Below, one piece after another: positions 1-9,018 of a stretch of 26,285 nucleotides of DNA. Source of the stretch: Betaproteobacteria bacterium (GTDB lineage Bacteria > Pseudomonadota > Gammaproteobacteria > Burkholderiales > Burkholderiaceae_C); NCBI GenBank assembly GCA_009923345.1, contig RFTR01000006.1:1-26285 (forward strand), read 5' to 3'. The stretch's first letter is position 1; each line of letters opens with the position of its first letter. The translations under genes were made by a program, and so were the position numbers. The notes beneath the pieces were generated by a model. That model was not told the origin of the DNA and made no database searches. It worked only from the letters and a program-made list of their open reading frames with translations.

Positions 1-6
1 TTTAGT

Positions 7-1650
7 TCATTTTTTGTCGTATCCGGCGTTGACCAAAAGTCGGGTGTATGGATGGGTCGAATGGTGCAGGATATGGTCAAGATTGCCCGAATCCACCAGC
101 TTGGCGTTTTGCACCACCAGCACCTGGTGCGCCATCGCACGGATCACGTCCACATCGTGGGTGATCAGCAAGTAGCTCAGACCGCGTTGTTTTTGTAACT
201 TTTGCAGCAATTGCAAGACCTGTTTTTGGGTGGTAACGTCCAAGGCGCTAGTTGGCTCATCTAAAACAATCACTTTAGGGTCAAGCACCAAGACCCGGGC
301 AATGGCCAAACGCTGGCGTTGTCCGCCCGAAAACTCGTGCGGGTAACGCGACAATAAATTAGGAAATTCTTGTTCGGTCAATCCAACTGAGGACAAGGCG
401 ATCAGAACGCGTCGCAGGCGTCCTAGGGCGTCCAACTCTGGCAAGTGAACCGCCAACCCCTCAGTAATGATCTCCGAGACATTCATGCGGGGGGACAAAG
501 ATGAAAAGGGGTCTTGGAACACCACCTGCACCATGCGTCGCAAAGGTAAGTCGACTTTTGATTTGCCCGACCAAGAATGGCCTGACACTTTCATTTGGCC
601 TTGGATGGGCAACAAACCCAGGGCCGCCAAGGCCAAACTGGTTTTGCCAGAGCCCGACTCGCCAATCACACCCAAAGTGTGGCCTTGGCGCAATACAAAG
701 TTGACGTCTTGCAAAGCAGTAAATTTCTTGGGAATAAACCAAGCTTTCACCCCACCGCCAGATGCGGGGTACTGAACACCCAATCCCCAGCCCTGCAACA
801 TAACTGGGGCGTCGGTAGGTGGAACCACCACATCGCGAATCGGTTGGCTATTGAGCAACTTTTGTGTGTAGGCATGTTGCGGCTCGGCCAACACCTCTTT
901 GGCGTCGCCCTGCTCAACAATGACGCCTTTTTCCATCACCAACACGCGGTCAGCAAATCGGCGAACAGCCTCGAGGTCGTGGGTGATGAGCAACACAGCC
1001 ATGCCAAAGCGGTATTGCAAATGGTCGAGTAAATCCAGAATTTGGCTACGCACCGACACATCTAGGGCGGTGGTGGGCTCGTCGGCGATCAACAAGCGCG
1101 GGCGACACGCCAACGCCATGGCGATCATGACCCGCTGTCTCTGGCCACCAGAAAGTTGGTGCGGATAAGACTTAGCGCGACGCACCGGTTCTGCGATGCC
1201 GGTGACTTTGATCAAGTCGATGGCCTCATGCCAGGCCTCTTCGCGGGTCATGCCACGCTTGATCTGTAACACCTCGGCAATTTGCTCACCCACAGAGAAC
1301 ACTGGGTTGAGCGCTGTCATGGGTTCTTGAAAGACAAATGCAATGTCTTGGCCACGGATGGGTTCTAAATCACGTTCTCTGAGTTTGACTAAATCCAAGG
1401 TGTTGGGAGCGTCCGTCGCATCGGGAACCAAGTTCACCTCATCTTGACGCGTCCACAAGCAACGGCCAGAGAGTTTGGCGCCTTCGATCAGTTTGACCAA
1501 ACTCAAAGCCAACACGCTCTTGCCCGAGCCCGATTCACCGACCAAGGCCAGTTTTTCACCCAAAGCCAAATTGAATGAAACACCTTTAACCACCTCGCCT
1601 TGATTAAAAGCGATGTGCAGATCTCGTACTTGTAAGAGCGGCAACCTCAT
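7..1650 (-). CDS. yejF: YejF-type peptide ABC transporter, duplicated ATP-binding protein
   Basis: This 547-residue protein is a fused double ATPase that would power import of oligopeptides through the YejB/YejE channel on the cytoplasmic face of the inner membrane. Two complete nucleotide-binding domains are visible. The first has Walker A GESGSGKS at residues 38-45, the signature LSGGQRQR at 166-173 and Walker B LLIADEPTT at 186-194. The second has Walker A GESGSGKT at 330-337, a FSGGQRQR signature near 444 and a VIVLDEPTSALD Walker B. Each domain is followed by an ITHD switch histidine. Full length and fusion match YejF of the dipeptide/oligopeptide family. The ATG overlaps the yejE stop codon as ATGA, so it is the last gene of the yejABEF unit and probably translationally coupled. 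The family is certain, and the Yej assignment rests on the four-gene order. The actual peptide substrate cannot be read from sequence; E. coli Yej imports microcin C-like peptides. Confidence 0.95.
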   Translation of the reverse strand: MRLPLLQVRDLHIAFNQGEVVKGVSFNLALGEKLALVGESGSGKSVLALSLVKLIEGAKLSGRCLWTRQDEVNLVPDATDAPNTLDLVKLRERDLEPIRGQDIAFVFQEPMTALNPVFSVGEQIAEVLQIKRGMTREEAWHEAIDLIKVTGIAEPVRRAKSYPHQLSGGQRQRVMIAMALACRPRLLIADEPTTALDVSVRSQILDLLDHLQYRFGMAVLLITHDLEAVRRFADRVLVMEKGVIVEQGDAKEVLAEPQHAYTQKLLNSQPIRDVVVPPTDAPVMLQGWGLGVQYPASGGGVKAWFIPKKFTALQDVNFVLRQGHTLGVIGESGSGKTSLALAALGLLPIQGQMKVSGHSWSGKSKVDLPLRRMVQVVFQDPFSSLSPRMNVSEIITEGLAVHLPELDALGRLRRVLIALSSVGLTEQEFPNLLSRYPHEFSGGQRQRLAIARVLVLDPKVIVLDEPTSALDVTTQKQVLQLLQKLQKQRGLSYLLITHDVDVIRAMAHQVLVVQNAKLVDSGNLDHILHHSTHPYTRLLVNAGYDKK

Positions 1651-2690
1651 ACGTTGATCTTTCGCGGATCAAGCGCATCGCGCAGGGCGTCACCCATAAA
1701 GGTCAACAACATCAAGGTCACCACCAGCACGCCGAACGTGGACAGCGATATCCACCACGCATCAATATTGCTCTTGCCTTGGGACAGCAGCTCTCCCAAA
1801 CTAGGCGTTCCCGGAGGCACACCCAGACCCAAGAAGTCTAAGGACGTCAAAGCCAAGATGGCAGCGCTCATACGAAACGGCAAAAAGGTCACCACAGGCG
1901 TCAAGCTATTGGGCAAAACATGGCTCTTGATGATGTCCCAATTGCTCAAACCCAATGCGCGGGCTGCACGTACATAGTCGAGTTGGCGATTACGCAGGAA
2001 TTCAGCGCGCACATAGTCTGACAAGCCCATCCAGCCGAATAGGCCAAGCAAGATCAGCAACAAGCTAATGCTGGGATCAAAAACAGCCGAGAAAATAATC
2101 AGCAGATACAACTCGGGCATCGCGCTCCAAATCTCAATCAAGCGCTGCATCGCCAAGTCCACCTTGCCTCCAAAAAAGCCTTGGATAGCGCCTGTCAACA
2201 CACCAATCACTGTGCCAAAAATGGTCAAGGCCAAAGCAAACAACACCGAGATGCGAAAGCCATACAAAAGTCGCGCGACTACATCGCGACCTCGGTCATC
2301 GGTGCCTAACCAGTTATCTGCCGAAGGTGGCGCTGGATGCGGTGATTTTGCAAAGTAGTTCAGGGTGCTGTGGTGATAGGGATTCAGCGTGTAAATGGCC
2401 CAATTGCCCTTCTTATCGAATTCGGCTTGGATAAATGGGTCTAAAAAATCGGTGGGCGTATCGAAGTCCCCCCCAAAAGCAGTCTCAGGAATGGTTTGGA
2501 TGATGGGCACATACCAATTGCCTTTGTACCCAGCCAATAAAGGCTTGTCATTAGAAATAACTTCTGCAAAAAGGCTGACAAAGAACATGGCAGAAAACAG
2601 CACCGCGCTGTAAAAGCCCAAGCGATTGGATCGAAAACGCAACCACGCGCGTTTGAGGGGCGGCAATGAGTGGTCAGTCGAATTTGACAC
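1647..2690 (-). CDS. yejE: YejE-type peptide ABC transporter permease
   Basis: This inner-membrane permease pairs with YejB to form the peptide channel. After an N-terminal membrane segment (LGFYSAVLFSAMFFVSLFAEV) there is a long periplasmic loop typical of YejE. The binding-protein-dependent permease domain follows, with the EAA-like stretch RAARALGLSNWDIIKSHVLPN that contacts the ATPase. I chose the GTG at 2690, giving 347 residues. It gives an N-terminus (VSNSTDHSLPPLKRAWLRFRSN) matching the length of E. coli YejE, and has a GGTGGA-like ribosome site just upstream. The open frame extends to 2744, and an ATG at 2708 is the alternative; both would lengthen the overlap with yejB. With the chosen start the overlap with the end of yejB is 17 bases. 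Domain and context are strong, and only the start is uncertain. Confidence 0.93.
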   Translation of the reverse strand: MSNSTDHSLPPLKRAWLRFRSNRLGFYSAVLFSAMFFVSLFAEVISNDKPLLAGYKGNWYVPIIQTIPETAFGGDFDTPTDFLDPFIQAEFDKKGNWAIYTLNPYHHSTLNYFAKSPHPAPPSADNWLGTDDRGRDVVARLLYGFRISVLFALALTIFGTVIGVLTGAIQGFFGGKVDLAMQRLIEIWSAMPELYLLIIFSAVFDPSISLLLILLGLFGWMGLSDYVRAEFLRNRQLDYVRAARALGLSNWDIIKSHVLPNSLTPVVTFLPFRMSAAILALTSLDFLGLGVPPGTPSLGELLSQGKSNIDAWWISLSTFGVLVVTLMLLTFMGDALRDALDPRKINV

Positions 2691-3708
2691 GCGGATCCAC
2701 CCAGACATAACAAAGGTCGCTGATGAGCTTGGTGACCAAGCCAATCAACGTGAACAAATACAAAGTACCCAGTACCACGGGATAGTCGCGTCGCATTACG
2801 CTCTCAAAACTCAAAAGGCCGAGACCATCCAACGAGAACAAGGTTTCGATCAGCAAAGAGCCGGTAAAAAAAGCGCCAACAAACGCCGCCGGAAAACCTG
2901 TAACCAGGGGAATCAAGGCATTGCGAAACACATGCACCCACAACACCCTGCGCGACGACAAGCCTTTTGCGCGCGCCGTCAACACATATTGCTTGCGAAT
3001 TTCTTCGAGCATGGCGTTTTTGGTCAACATGGTGATCACCGCAAAAGAGCCCAGCACACTGGCTGTCACGGGCAACACGATGTGCCACAAATAGTCTGTA
3101 ATGCGTTCCATCCAACCCAATTGCGCCCAGTTGGTAGAGGTCAAACCGCGCAAGGGAAACCATTGCAACTGCCCACCAAACACTACCAAGAGGACCACGC
3201 CCAAAACAAAGCCTGGAATCGCGTAGCCTGCCAACACGATCAAACTGGTGACGGTATCGAATCGCGAGCCAGAACGCACCGCCTTGGCGACACCTAAGGG
3301 CACTGAGATGCAATAGCTCAAGAAAAACGTCCACAAGCCCAAACTGATGGAGACTGGCAACTTTTCTTTGATCAACTCCCAGACATCTTTGGGATAGAAA
3401 AAGCTTTTTCCCAAATCAAATCGGGCGAACTGCTGGACCATTTGCCAAAAACGCTCAGGCGCTGGCTTGTCGAATCCATAGAGCTGTTTGATTTCTTCGA
3501 TCCGCGCCGCATCGACACCTTGACGACCACGGTACCCAGCACCCGAAGCAGCAGCGCCCTCGCCTCCGCCATCACGCCCTTGTAATTGCGAAACCATTTG
3601 TTCGACGGGGCCACCCGGCACAAATTGGATGACGACAAAGGTCAGCATCAATACGCCCAACAGCGTAGGCACCATGAGCAATAAGCGTTTAAGAATGTAG
3701 GTTGTCAT
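2674..3708 (-). CDS. yejB: YejB-type peptide ABC transporter permease
   Basis: This 344-residue protein is the first permease of the Yej importer. It begins with a membrane helix (ILKRLLLMVPTLLGVLMLTFVV) and the FVPGGPVEQ motif of the DppB/YejB family. A Gly/Ala-rich periplasmic stretch follows (residues about 45-65). The same place in E. coli YejB carries a comparable Gly-rich insertion, so this is a family trait and not a defect. The C-terminal half holds several membrane helices and the ATPase-contacting loop RKQYVLTARAKGLSSRRVLWVHVFRNAL. The ATG at 3708 lies one base after the yejA stop codon, so translation is probably coupled to yejA. Its end overlaps the start of yejE. Confidence 0.95.
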   Translation of the reverse strand: MTTYILKRLLLMVPTLLGVLMLTFVVIQFVPGGPVEQMVSQLQGRDGGGEGAAASGAGYRGRQGVDAARIEEIKQLYGFDKPAPERFWQMVQQFARFDLGKSFFYPKDVWELIKEKLPVSISLGLWTFFLSYCISVPLGVAKAVRSGSRFDTVTSLIVLAGYAIPGFVLGVVLLVVFGGQLQWFPLRGLTSTNWAQLGWMERITDYLWHIVLPVTASVLGSFAVITMLTKNAMLEEIRKQYVLTARAKGLSSRRVLWVHVFRNALIPLVTGFPAAFVGAFFTGSLLIETLFSLDGLGLLSFESVMRRDYPVVLGTLYLFTLIGLVTKLISDLCYVWVDPRVKFD

Positions 3709-3709
3709 A

Positions 3710-5569
3710 TCACTGCACCGCCGCTTTCCCCGCAGACAGGTCTACACGGTTTTTGATGGTGGCCCACCAAGTCGAAGTGGCCCATGCCTCGGGTTGGTAA
3801 TACCTAGGAGCGCGTTGTGGCATCTCGAATCGCCCGTTGCGCCAGGCGACGCGGTGCACCCCACCATACCAATGCGGCACGCTGTAATGACCATGACGCA
3901 AAACGCGGTCAAGCGCGCGCAAGGCAATGACGAGCTGCGGTCTGGTGTTGGCGGCTGTTACCTTTTGAAGCAAGGCATCGACGGCTGGGTCATTGATACC
4001 CATGTAATTCGCAGACCCCTCGGTTTGCGACGCTTTAGAGCCAAAACGCTCAAACAACTCTGTGCCTGGCGACTCCGATCCCACATTGCGGTTACTGATG
4101 ATCTCGAAATCAAATACGTCAAGTCGCTTTTGCAAAATAGCAAAGTCAATCACCTTGTAATTGACCTTAAAGCCCAATTTTTCGAGGTTTTTTGCATAGG
4201 GGGTTACCACCCGTCCCATAGACCCAGAGTTGTCTAAAAACTCTAGGGTGAAAGGCTCGCCTTTGGCGTTACGCAAAGCGCCGTCGCGGTAAATCCAGCC
4301 TGCGTCTGCCAATAGTTTCTTGGCGCGACGCAAATGGTCTCGCAATGTATGGCCAGAGGCTGGATCCATCGACGTCACGGGGGGCACAGGCACAGTTTGG
4401 TTGAACACTTCTGGCGAGAGTTTGTCGCGTAAGGGCGCAAGCAAAGCCATTTCAGCAGCGTCGGGCAATCCTGTTGCCTCAAAGTCGCTACCGACGAAAT
4501 AACCGCGCACACGCTGGTATGCGTTGTAGAACAGTTGGCGGTTGATCCACTCAAAATCGACCGCCAAACCAATAGCTTCCCTCACACGCACATCTTGGAA
4601 CTTTTCCAAACGGGTATTTAACAAAAATCCTTGAAAGTCACCCGCATTGCCATGCTTGAGTTCGCGTTTGATCAATTCGCCATTGGCAAACTGTTTGCCC
4701 GAGTAACTCCTCGCCCATTCACGGGCGATGAAAGACTGGATCAAATCAAACTCGCCAGCCTTGAAACCCTCTAGTTGTGCTGTGTTGTCTTTATAGAGCC
4801 TATAAGTGATGCGGTCAAAGTTGAACAAGCCCATGCGCACATTGAGTTCGCGCCCCCAGTAGTCAGGGTTGCGGTCATAGCTGATATCGCGACCAAAAGC
4901 CGTGGGACCGGCGACATAAGGTCCACTGGCGATAGGGAACTCGGTGATGATTTTGTCAAAGGGCTTGCGGGCAGCGCCATCTTGCTGGCCCCAGCGCGCG
5001 CTAAACACAGGCATGGAACCCACGATCAAAGGCAGTTCAGGATTAGGGCGCTTGAACTCAAAACGGACTGTGCGGGTGTCTAAGACGCTTACTCCCGCCA
5101 CCTCGGCATACAGCGTTCGAAATTGGGGGGCTGCCTCTTTGCTCACCAAAGTCTCAAACGAATGCTTGACGTCTTGGGCTGTTACAGGATCGTTGTTGTT
5201 AAACCGCGCGTTGGGGCGAATCTTAAAAACCACCGATCGCCTGTCGGTGGCGACATTAACGTCTTCAGCCAGCAAGCCATAAGAGGTGGTAGGTTCGTCC
5301 ATTGTTCCCACCAACAAAGATTCAAACACCAGCTGCCCCAATCCTGGAGCCGACGTGCCTTTGAGTGTGAAAGGGTTGAACTTGTCAAAGCTCGTGACCC
5401 GCGATGGCGGCACCAACACCAACTCGCCCCCTTTAGGTGCTTGGGGGTTGACATAGTCAAAAAATTTGAAGTTAGGAGGGTATTTGATGTCCCCAAATTG
5501 CGCATAGGCGTGCGCCGCCCAGCACGACGGAAGCCACATAAAAGCCAGAAAAATAAGAAAACTACGCAT
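3710..5569 (-). CDS. yejA: YejA-type periplasmic peptide-binding protein
   Basis: This is the periplasmic substrate-binding component (SBP_bac_5 family) of the Yej importer and the first gene of yejABEF. With the ATG at 5569 the protein has 619 residues and starts with a clean signal peptide (MRSFLIFLAFMWLPSCWAAHAYA, then QFGD, cleavage near residue 23). The mature part begins GDIKYPPNFKFFDYVNPQAPKGGEL, typical of YejA. Later segments such as NDPVTAQDVKHSFETL and IASGPYVAG are standard for extracellular solute-binding protein family 5. The open frame extends to a TTG at 5614, but that start would put 15 hydrophilic residues before the signal peptide and overlap the fabI start, so I reject it. 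No good ribosome site is visible before the ATG. yejB begins one base after the stop. Confidence 0.93.
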   Translation of the reverse strand: MRSFLIFLAFMWLPSCWAAHAYAQFGDIKYPPNFKFFDYVNPQAPKGGELVLVPPSRVTSFDKFNPFTLKGTSAPGLGQLVFESLLVGTMDEPTTSYGLLAEDVNVATDRRSVVFKIRPNARFNNNDPVTAQDVKHSFETLVSKEAAPQFRTLYAEVAGVSVLDTRTVRFEFKRPNPELPLIVGSMPVFSARWGQQDGAARKPFDKIITEFPIASGPYVAGPTAFGRDISYDRNPDYWGRELNVRMGLFNFDRITYRLYKDNTAQLEGFKAGEFDLIQSFIAREWARSYSGKQFANGELIKRELKHGNAGDFQGFLLNTRLEKFQDVRVREAIGLAVDFEWINRQLFYNAYQRVRGYFVGSDFEATGLPDAAEMALLAPLRDKLSPEVFNQTVPVPPVTSMDPASGHTLRDHLRRAKKLLADAGWIYRDGALRNAKGEPFTLEFLDNSGSMGRVVTPYAKNLEKLGFKVNYKVIDFAILQKRLDVFDFEIISNRNVGSESPGTELFERFGSKASQTEGSANYMGINDPAVDALLQKVTAANTRPQLVIALRALDRVLRHGHYSVPHWYGGVHRVAWRNGRFEMPQRAPRYYQPEAWATSTWWATIKNRVDLSAGKAAVQ

Positions 5570-5604
5570 GCGACAATTCTGCAAGATTTTTTTGGAGTCA
5601 ATCC

Positions 5605-6411
5605 GTGGGTACAAAAACTGGCTTTCTGTCTGGAAAAAAATTGTTGATCACAGGCGTTTTATCGAACCGCTCTATCGCTTATGGCATTGCCAAGGCCTGC
5701 CATGAACAAGGCGCTGAACTGGCTTTCAGCTACGTCGGCGAACGTTTTAAAGAACGGATTACCGAATTCGCCGCTGATTTTGGTTCGACTTTGATTTTTG
5801 ACTGCGACGTAGCTAACGACCAACAAATCGACCAGTTATTCAAAGACTTGAGCGAGCACTGGCCCACTTTCGATGGTTTTGTGCACAGTATTGGCTTCGC
5901 GCCCAAAGAGGCTATTGCAGGTGATTTCCTAGATGGTCTTTCGCGTGAAGCCTTCCAAATCGCACACGATATCAGCGCCTACAGCTTTCCAGCCATGGCT
6001 AAAGCGGCACTACCCTACCTCAATGAGAAATCAGCCGTGTTGACTTTGTCTTATTTAGGCGCCATCCGCACGGTGCCCAACTACAACACCATGGGCTTGG
6101 CAAAGGCCTCACTTGAAGCCTCTGTGCGCTACTTGGCGGAATCTTTAGGCAGCAAAAACCGCGGTCTACGCGCCAACGGCATCAGCGCCGGTCCCATCAA
6201 AACCTTGGCTGCTAGCGGTATCAAGGGTTTTGGCAAGATTTTGAGCGTGGTAGCGGAGGCGTCACCCATTCGGCGTAATGTCACGATCGAAGACGTCGGC
6301 AATGTGGCAGCCTTCTTGATGAGTGACTTGGCTGCAGGCGTGACGGCCGAGATCACTTATGTGGACGGTGGGTTTAGCCAAGTGGTAGGTGGCATTGCTG
6401 AGCCAAGCTAA
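5605..6411 (+). CDS. fabI: enoyl-[acyl-carrier-protein] reductase (NADH) FabI
   Basis: FabI catalyses the last reduction of each fatty-acid elongation cycle, trans-2-enoyl-ACP to acyl-ACP with NADH, in the cytoplasm. The 268-residue protein is a full-length atypical short-chain dehydrogenase. The cofactor loop is GVLSNRSIAYGIAKA (residues 17-31). Tyr150, Tyr160 and Lys167 (YNTMGLAK, spacing Y-x6-K) correspond to the E. coli catalytic Tyr146, Tyr156 and Lys163. The start is GTG at 5605, supported by a GGAG ribosome site at 5594-5597 with a 7-base spacer. FabI is the target of triclosan and isoniazid-type inhibitors in other bacteria. It is divergent from yejA with only 35 bases between the start codons, and convergent with the decarboxylase gene downstream. 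No terminator with a T run is visible in 6412-6485. Confidence 0.96.
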   Translation: MGTKTGFLSGKKLLITGVLSNRSIAYGIAKACHEQGAELAFSYVGERFKERITEFAADFGSTLIFDCDVANDQQIDQLFKDLSEHWPTFDGFVHSIGFAPKEAIAGDFLDGLSREAFQIAHDISAYSFPAMAKAALPYLNEKSAVLTLSYLGAIRTVPNYNTMGLAKASLEASVRYLAESLGSKNRGLRANGISAGPIKTLAASGIKGFGKILSVVAEASPIRRNVTIEDVGNVAAFLMSDLAAGVTAEITYVDGGFSQVVGGIAEPS

Positions 6412-6485
6412 CTTCCTCTACACAACCCAAATCTTTGATAGAGGTCCGAGTTTGGGGAGTTCTTCGCAAAGATAAGAAACTGCTA

Positions 6486-8750
6486 TCAAACCTTTACGCA
6501 ATCTGCAAAGTAGCGTTTCACGCCGTCGTCTCCAACCTCTTCCACCATGCCGTGGATATCGGTTTCAAACCCGGGGCACAACAAGTTGAATTCGCGGGCG
6601 AACTTTAAATAGTCCACGATTTTTTTGTTGAACACTTCACCAGGAACCAGCAAAGGAATTCCGGGCGGGTATGGCGTGAGCAGACTGGTGGTGATGCGAC
6701 CCTCCAATGCATCGACGGACACACGTTCTGTGTTGCGTCTTGCAATTTGTGCGTAGGCGTCGCTTGGCTTCATCGCAGGCGTGAGGTCGCTCAAATACAT
6801 ATCTGTCGTGAGACGGGCGATGTCGTATTTCGCATAAAGCGTATGCACGTGTTGACACAGGTCACGCAAGCCCATGCGTTCGTATTTTTTGTACTTTTGA
6901 CAGAACTCCGGCAAGATTCGCCACATAGGTTGATTGCGGTCATAGTCGTCTTTGAACTGTTGCAAAGCAGTCAACAGAGAGTTCCAACGCCCTTTTGTGA
7001 TACCAATGGTGAACATGATGAAAAAGCTGTAGAGCCCAGTCTTTTCTACGATCACACCGTGCTCGGCCAAAAACTTGGTCACGATGCTGGCTGGAATGCC
7101 TGCGTTGTCGAACTTGCCGTCCAAATCTAATCCCGGGGTCACGATGGTCGCCTTGATGGGATCGAGCATATTGAAACCATCCGCCAGCTTGCCAAATCCG
7201 TGCCACTTAGAGGTTTTGCCTGCTCCTTTAATCACCCAGCTATCTGCGCGTCCGATACCATCTTCTACTAAGCCGTCGGGGCCCCAAACTTTGAACCACC
7301 AGTCTTTGCCGTATTCCTCGTCGACCTTGCGCATGGCGCGTCTAAAGTCGAGCGCTTCGGCAATGCTTTCTTCCACCAAGGCGGTGCCACTGGGTGGCTC
7401 CATCATGGCCGCCGCCACATCGCAACTGGCGATGATGCTGTATTGCGGGCTAGTACTGGTGTGCATCAAATACGCTTCGTTGAACAAATGGCGGTCTAAC
7501 TTGTTCTTTTGGGAATCCTGCACCAATACGTGGCTAGCCTGGCTGATACCCGCCAATAGCTTGTGGATGGATTGGGTCGAATAGACCATGGAGTGCACCG
7601 GCCGCGCCCGTTTTTTTCCCATCGCGTGGTAAGTGCCATAAAAAGGATGGAAAGCTGCATGCGGCAACCACGCCTCGTCAAAATGCAAATTAGGGATATA
7701 GCCATCCAACATCTGCTTGATAGTCTCGGTGTTGTAGAGCACGCCGTCGTAAGTCGACTGGGTCAGTGTCAAAACACGTGGAATCGCTTTTTTAGGGTTG
7801 ACACCTTTGAGTAAAGGATTCGCTTTGATCTTGGCTTGAATAGCTTCAGGCTCAAACTCGCTCTGCGGTATAGGGCCGATGATGCCGTAATGGTTGCGCG
7901 TAGGCTTTAAAAACACGGGCACTGCACCCGTCATGATGATCGCGTGCAACACCGATTTGTGGCAATTACGGTCAACCACCACTACGTCATCAGGTGCCAC
8001 CGTGTGGTGCCAGACTATTTTGTTAGAAGTGCTGGTGCCGTTGGTCACAAAGAAGCAATGGTCAGCATTAAAAATACGGGCCGCATTACGCTCGCTCTCA
8101 CCAATAGCGCCGTTGTGGTCCAGTAATTGGCCGAGTTCTTCGACCGCGTTGCAAACGTCGGCCCGCAACATGTTTTCACCGTAAAACTGGTGGTACATCT
8201 GACCGACAGGGCTTTTCAAGAACGCTACGCCGCCAGAATGGCCTGGGCAATGCCATGAGTAAGAACCATCCTCTGCATAGTCCAACAAGGCTTTAAAGAA
8301 TGGGGGCTGCACGCCCTCCAAATAGACCTTCGCCTCGCGGATGATGTGGCGCGCTACGAACTCAGGCGTGTCCTCGAACATGTGGATGAATCCATGTAGC
8401 TCACGCAAGATGTCATTGGGCAAATGGCGTGAGGTTTTGGTTTCGCCATACACATAAATAGGGACGTCTGTATTTTTGCGGCGCACCTCCTGGATGAAAT
8501 CGCGCAAATTCATTACCGCGGGGTCTAAATCGGGGCCAGGGGTGAACTCTTCATCATCGATCGACAAAATAAAAGCACTGGCGCGCGATTGTTGTTGGGC
8601 GAATTGGCTTAAGTCGCCGTAACTGGTCACGCCCATCACTTCATAGCCTTCGCCTTCAATTGCATCCGCAAGCGCACGAATACCCAGGCCCGATGTGTTC
8701 TCGGAACGGAAATCCTCGTCGATGATGACGATGGGAAAACGAAATTTCAT
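6486..8750 (-). CDS. PLP-dependent Orn/Lys/Arg decarboxylase, AdiA-like
   Basis: This 754-residue enzyme belongs to the fold-type I (aspartate aminotransferase-like) basic amino acid decarboxylases. Residues 1 to about 130 form the N-terminal wing domain. The PLP domain shows HCPGHSGG (167-174), HFDEAW (356-361) with the Asp358 expected to hold the pyridine nitrogen, and SIHK with the Schiff-base Lys397. The C-terminal domain contains LTPYPPGIPLLVPGE. The length (E. coli AdiA has about 755) and the DEAW motif, where CadA and SpeC have DSAW, point to the arginine decarboxylase branch. The substrate is still inferred, and lysine or ornithine cannot be excluded. The ATG at 8750 has a CGGAG site about 8 bases upstream. 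A weak promoter (TGGACA, 17 bases, TTTATG at 8783-8811) lies between it and the tRNA. No amino acid/amine antiporter is adjacent, so a role in polyamine synthesis is as plausible as acid resistance. Confidence 0.9.
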   Translation of the reverse strand: MKFRFPIVIIDEDFRSENTSGLGIRALADAIEGEGYEVMGVTSYGDLSQFAQQQSRASAFILSIDDEEFTPGPDLDPAVMNLRDFIQEVRRKNTDVPIYVYGETKTSRHLPNDILRELHGFIHMFEDTPEFVARHIIREAKVYLEGVQPPFFKALLDYAEDGSYSWHCPGHSGGVAFLKSPVGQMYHQFYGENMLRADVCNAVEELGQLLDHNGAIGESERNAARIFNADHCFFVTNGTSTSNKIVWHHTVAPDDVVVVDRNCHKSVLHAIIMTGAVPVFLKPTRNHYGIIGPIPQSEFEPEAIQAKIKANPLLKGVNPKKAIPRVLTLTQSTYDGVLYNTETIKQMLDGYIPNLHFDEAWLPHAAFHPFYGTYHAMGKKRARPVHSMVYSTQSIHKLLAGISQASHVLVQDSQKNKLDRHLFNEAYLMHTSTSPQYSIIASCDVAAAMMEPPSGTALVEESIAEALDFRRAMRKVDEEYGKDWWFKVWGPDGLVEDGIGRADSWVIKGAGKTSKWHGFGKLADGFNMLDPIKATIVTPGLDLDGKFDNAGIPASIVTKFLAEHGVIVEKTGLYSFFIMFTIGITKGRWNSLLTALQQFKDDYDRNQPMWRILPEFCQKYKKYERMGLRDLCQHVHTLYAKYDIARLTTDMYLSDLTPAMKPSDAYAQIARRNTERVSVDALEGRITTSLLTPYPPGIPLLVPGEVFNKKIVDYLKFAREFNLLCPGFETDIHGMVEEVGDDGVKRYFADCVKV

Positions 8751-8830
8751 GCGGCACTCCGAGTTTGAAGTAATTACAAAGCCATAAACAGCGCCGAAGT
8801 GTAACTGTCCACTGTTAGAATTTATGCAAC

Positions 8831-8920
8831 GGAGCGGTGGATGAGCGGTTTAAGTCACACGCCTGGAAAGCGTGCGTGGGTTTATCCCCACCGCGGGTTC
8901 GAATCCCGCCTGCTCCGCCA
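8831..8920 (+). tRNA. tRNA-Ser (anticodon GGA)
   Basis: The sequence folds as a class II tRNA. The acceptor arm is GGAGCGG at 8831-8837 paired with CTGCTCC, with one G-U pair, followed by G and an encoded CCA at 8918-8920. The anticodon stem CACGC/GCGTG encloses the loop CTGGAAA, giving anticodon GGA at 8865-8867, which reads serine codons TCC and TCT. A long variable arm (about GTGGG/CCCAC) and the T arm CGGGTTCGAATCCCG are present. The 90-base length and long variable arm fit tRNA-Ser. A TAGAAT box (8816-8821, five of six matches to the -10 consensus) sits just upstream; no clear -35 is seen. Confidence 0.97.
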
Positions 8921-8979
8921 GTGGCTCTTCCCCATAAACGGGGGATGGGCATTCACTAAACGCCAGTAACCTAATGAAT

Positions 8980-9003
8980 AAGCGCCTCTCGGGGCGCTTT
9001 TTT
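8980..9003 (+). terminator. intrinsic terminator after tRNA-Ser
   Basis: A perfect 7-base-pair stem, AAGCGCC (8980-8986) with GGCGCTT (8993-8999), encloses a six-base loop and runs into six T (8998-9003). It ends the tRNA-Ser transcript. On the minus strand the same hairpin is followed by a poorer T-rich stretch (TTATTCATT), so it may also help end transcription of the small lipoprotein gene at 9019-9234. Confidence 0.88.
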
Positions 9004-9018
9004 GTAGCTAATGGTTAT

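Noticed and set aside
2626..3297. A 223-codon open frame on the plus strand opposite yejB
   Set aside because: It lies fully antisense to a recognised permease, is rich in Gln/His/Arg in a way typical of shadow frames, and matches no family I know.
3519..3600. Gly/Ala-rich segment in YejB as a possible repeat expansion or frameshift
   Set aside because: E. coli YejB has a comparable Gly-rich insertion at the same place and the frame is intact on both sides.
5570..5614. Longer yejA starting at TTG 5614
   Set aside because: It would place a hydrophilic stretch before a clear signal peptide and overlap the well-supported fabI start.
6412..6490. Inverted repeats CCTCTA/TAGAGG (6415-6420, 6439-6444) and TTTGATAG/CTATCAAA (6434-6441, 6483-6490) between fabI and the decarboxylase gene
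   Set aside because: The loops are 18 and 41 bases, the arms overlap, and no T run follows either stem, so I do not call a terminator.
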